This document shows positions 63,915 through 64,000 of a stretch of 64,000 nucleotides of DNA, one piece after another. Position numbers and translations under genes: made by a program. The notes under the pieces were generated by a model, which was not told the DNA's origin, did no database searches, and was given only the letters and a program-made list of their open reading frames with translations. This stretch comes from Croceibacterium_B sp035470785 (GTDB lineage Bacteria; Pseudomonadota; Alphaproteobacteria; Sphingomonadales; Sphingomonadaceae): NCBI GenBank assembly GCA_035470785.1, contig DATIQN010000024.1, positions 8,631-72,630 of the forward strand, in the 5' to 3' direction. Within the stretch, counting starts at the first letter, position 1; each line of letters opens with the position of its first letter.

Positions 63915-64000
63915 TTAGCCGCGCTCGCCTTGCGGAGCGACTGCTGGCGGCGGTGGCACCGGGCAGTTGTCGTACTGGCCCACCGTCGAACCGTCCGGAC
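63915..64000 (-). CDS. C-terminal tail of an unidentified envelope-type protein
   Basis: Only the last 28 residues are inside the window. The minus strand reads PDGSTVGQYDNCPVPPPP, then AVAPQGERG and a stop at 63917-63915. A proline run after a CP pair is common at the ends of sphingomonad OmpA-like or surface proteins, but the domain itself is outside the window, so no function is claimed. It ends just before a hairpin terminator. Confidence 0.55.
   Translation of the reverse strand, partial: PDGSTVGQYDNCPVPPPPAVAPQGERG

Overview
The window is GC-rich, tightly packed chromosomal DNA of an alphaproteobacterium, most probably a member of the Sphingomonadales. The reasons are a ChpT-type phosphotransferase of the CtrA relay, an ATP12-type F1-ATPase chaperone, a TIGR02186 protein paired with a TauE permease, a TorF/TIGR02001 outer-membrane protein, abundant TonB-dependent receptors, and many ATGA/GTGA gene junctions. 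I cannot name a genus from sequence alone. No prophage, intact insertion sequence or CRISPR array was seen.

Layout. 1-6.1 kb: a cut-off VOC-fold gene without a recognisable start, an MFS symporter, a ComP-like membrane sensor lacking a kinase, a trans-sulfuration PLP enzyme, a tandem SpoIIAA-like protein and a J-domain protein. 6.2-11.4 kb: HAD hydrolase, small membrane protein and ATP12 chaperone, facing a four-gene Mla/Mce-type lipid transport operon (permease, ATPase, MCE protein, lipoprotein). 11.4-18 kb: valS, then a polysaccharide block (glycosyltransferase against deacetylase and flippase) in which two convergent genes overlap by 190 bp. 18-28.5 kb: TetR and a small partner, QueE, a MATE exporter, a frameshifted GAF gene, PilZ, a HerA-like ATPase, TIGR02186-TauE, a multiply frameshifted gene and an NhaD antiporter. 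28.5-41.3 kb: housekeeping (glyoxalase I, TorF porin, phosphoesterase, RNase P RNA, amidase, chpT, JAMM peptidase, RluD-type synthase, rpoH, mtgA, zinc-type CDF, clpX, clpP). 41.4-44.2 kb: a TonB receptor, a GDT1-like membrane protein and tRNA-Gly(CCC).

44.4-63.8 kb is a large sulfur-assimilation region. It holds an SLC13-type anion permease with RCK domains, an Rrf2 regulator with its own promoter and a perfect 7-3-7 palindrome, then a tightly coupled operon for a lipoprotein sulfate-binding protein, CysT, CysW, CysA and a 55-aa YezD-like protein. A TonB receptor and an alginate-export-type porin follow. Further right are CysD, a CysN-CysC fusion, CysQ and a TauE permease. Together these import oxidised sulfur, activate it to APS and PAPS, recycle PAP and probably move sulfite or a related anion. 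A CoA/amine catabolic block (TauD-like dioxygenase, MaoC hydratase, RidA, I78 inhibitor, acyl-CoA dehydrogenase, 3-hydroxyisobutyryl-CoA hydrolase) sits inside this region, with a degraded tRNA-Leu-like sequence at its left edge.

Several genes are broken by single-base frameshifts (a GAF gene near 22.1 kb, an envelope-type gene at 26.4-27.1 kb) and one lacks a start codon. These could be real pseudogenes or assembly errors; the sequence alone cannot decide.
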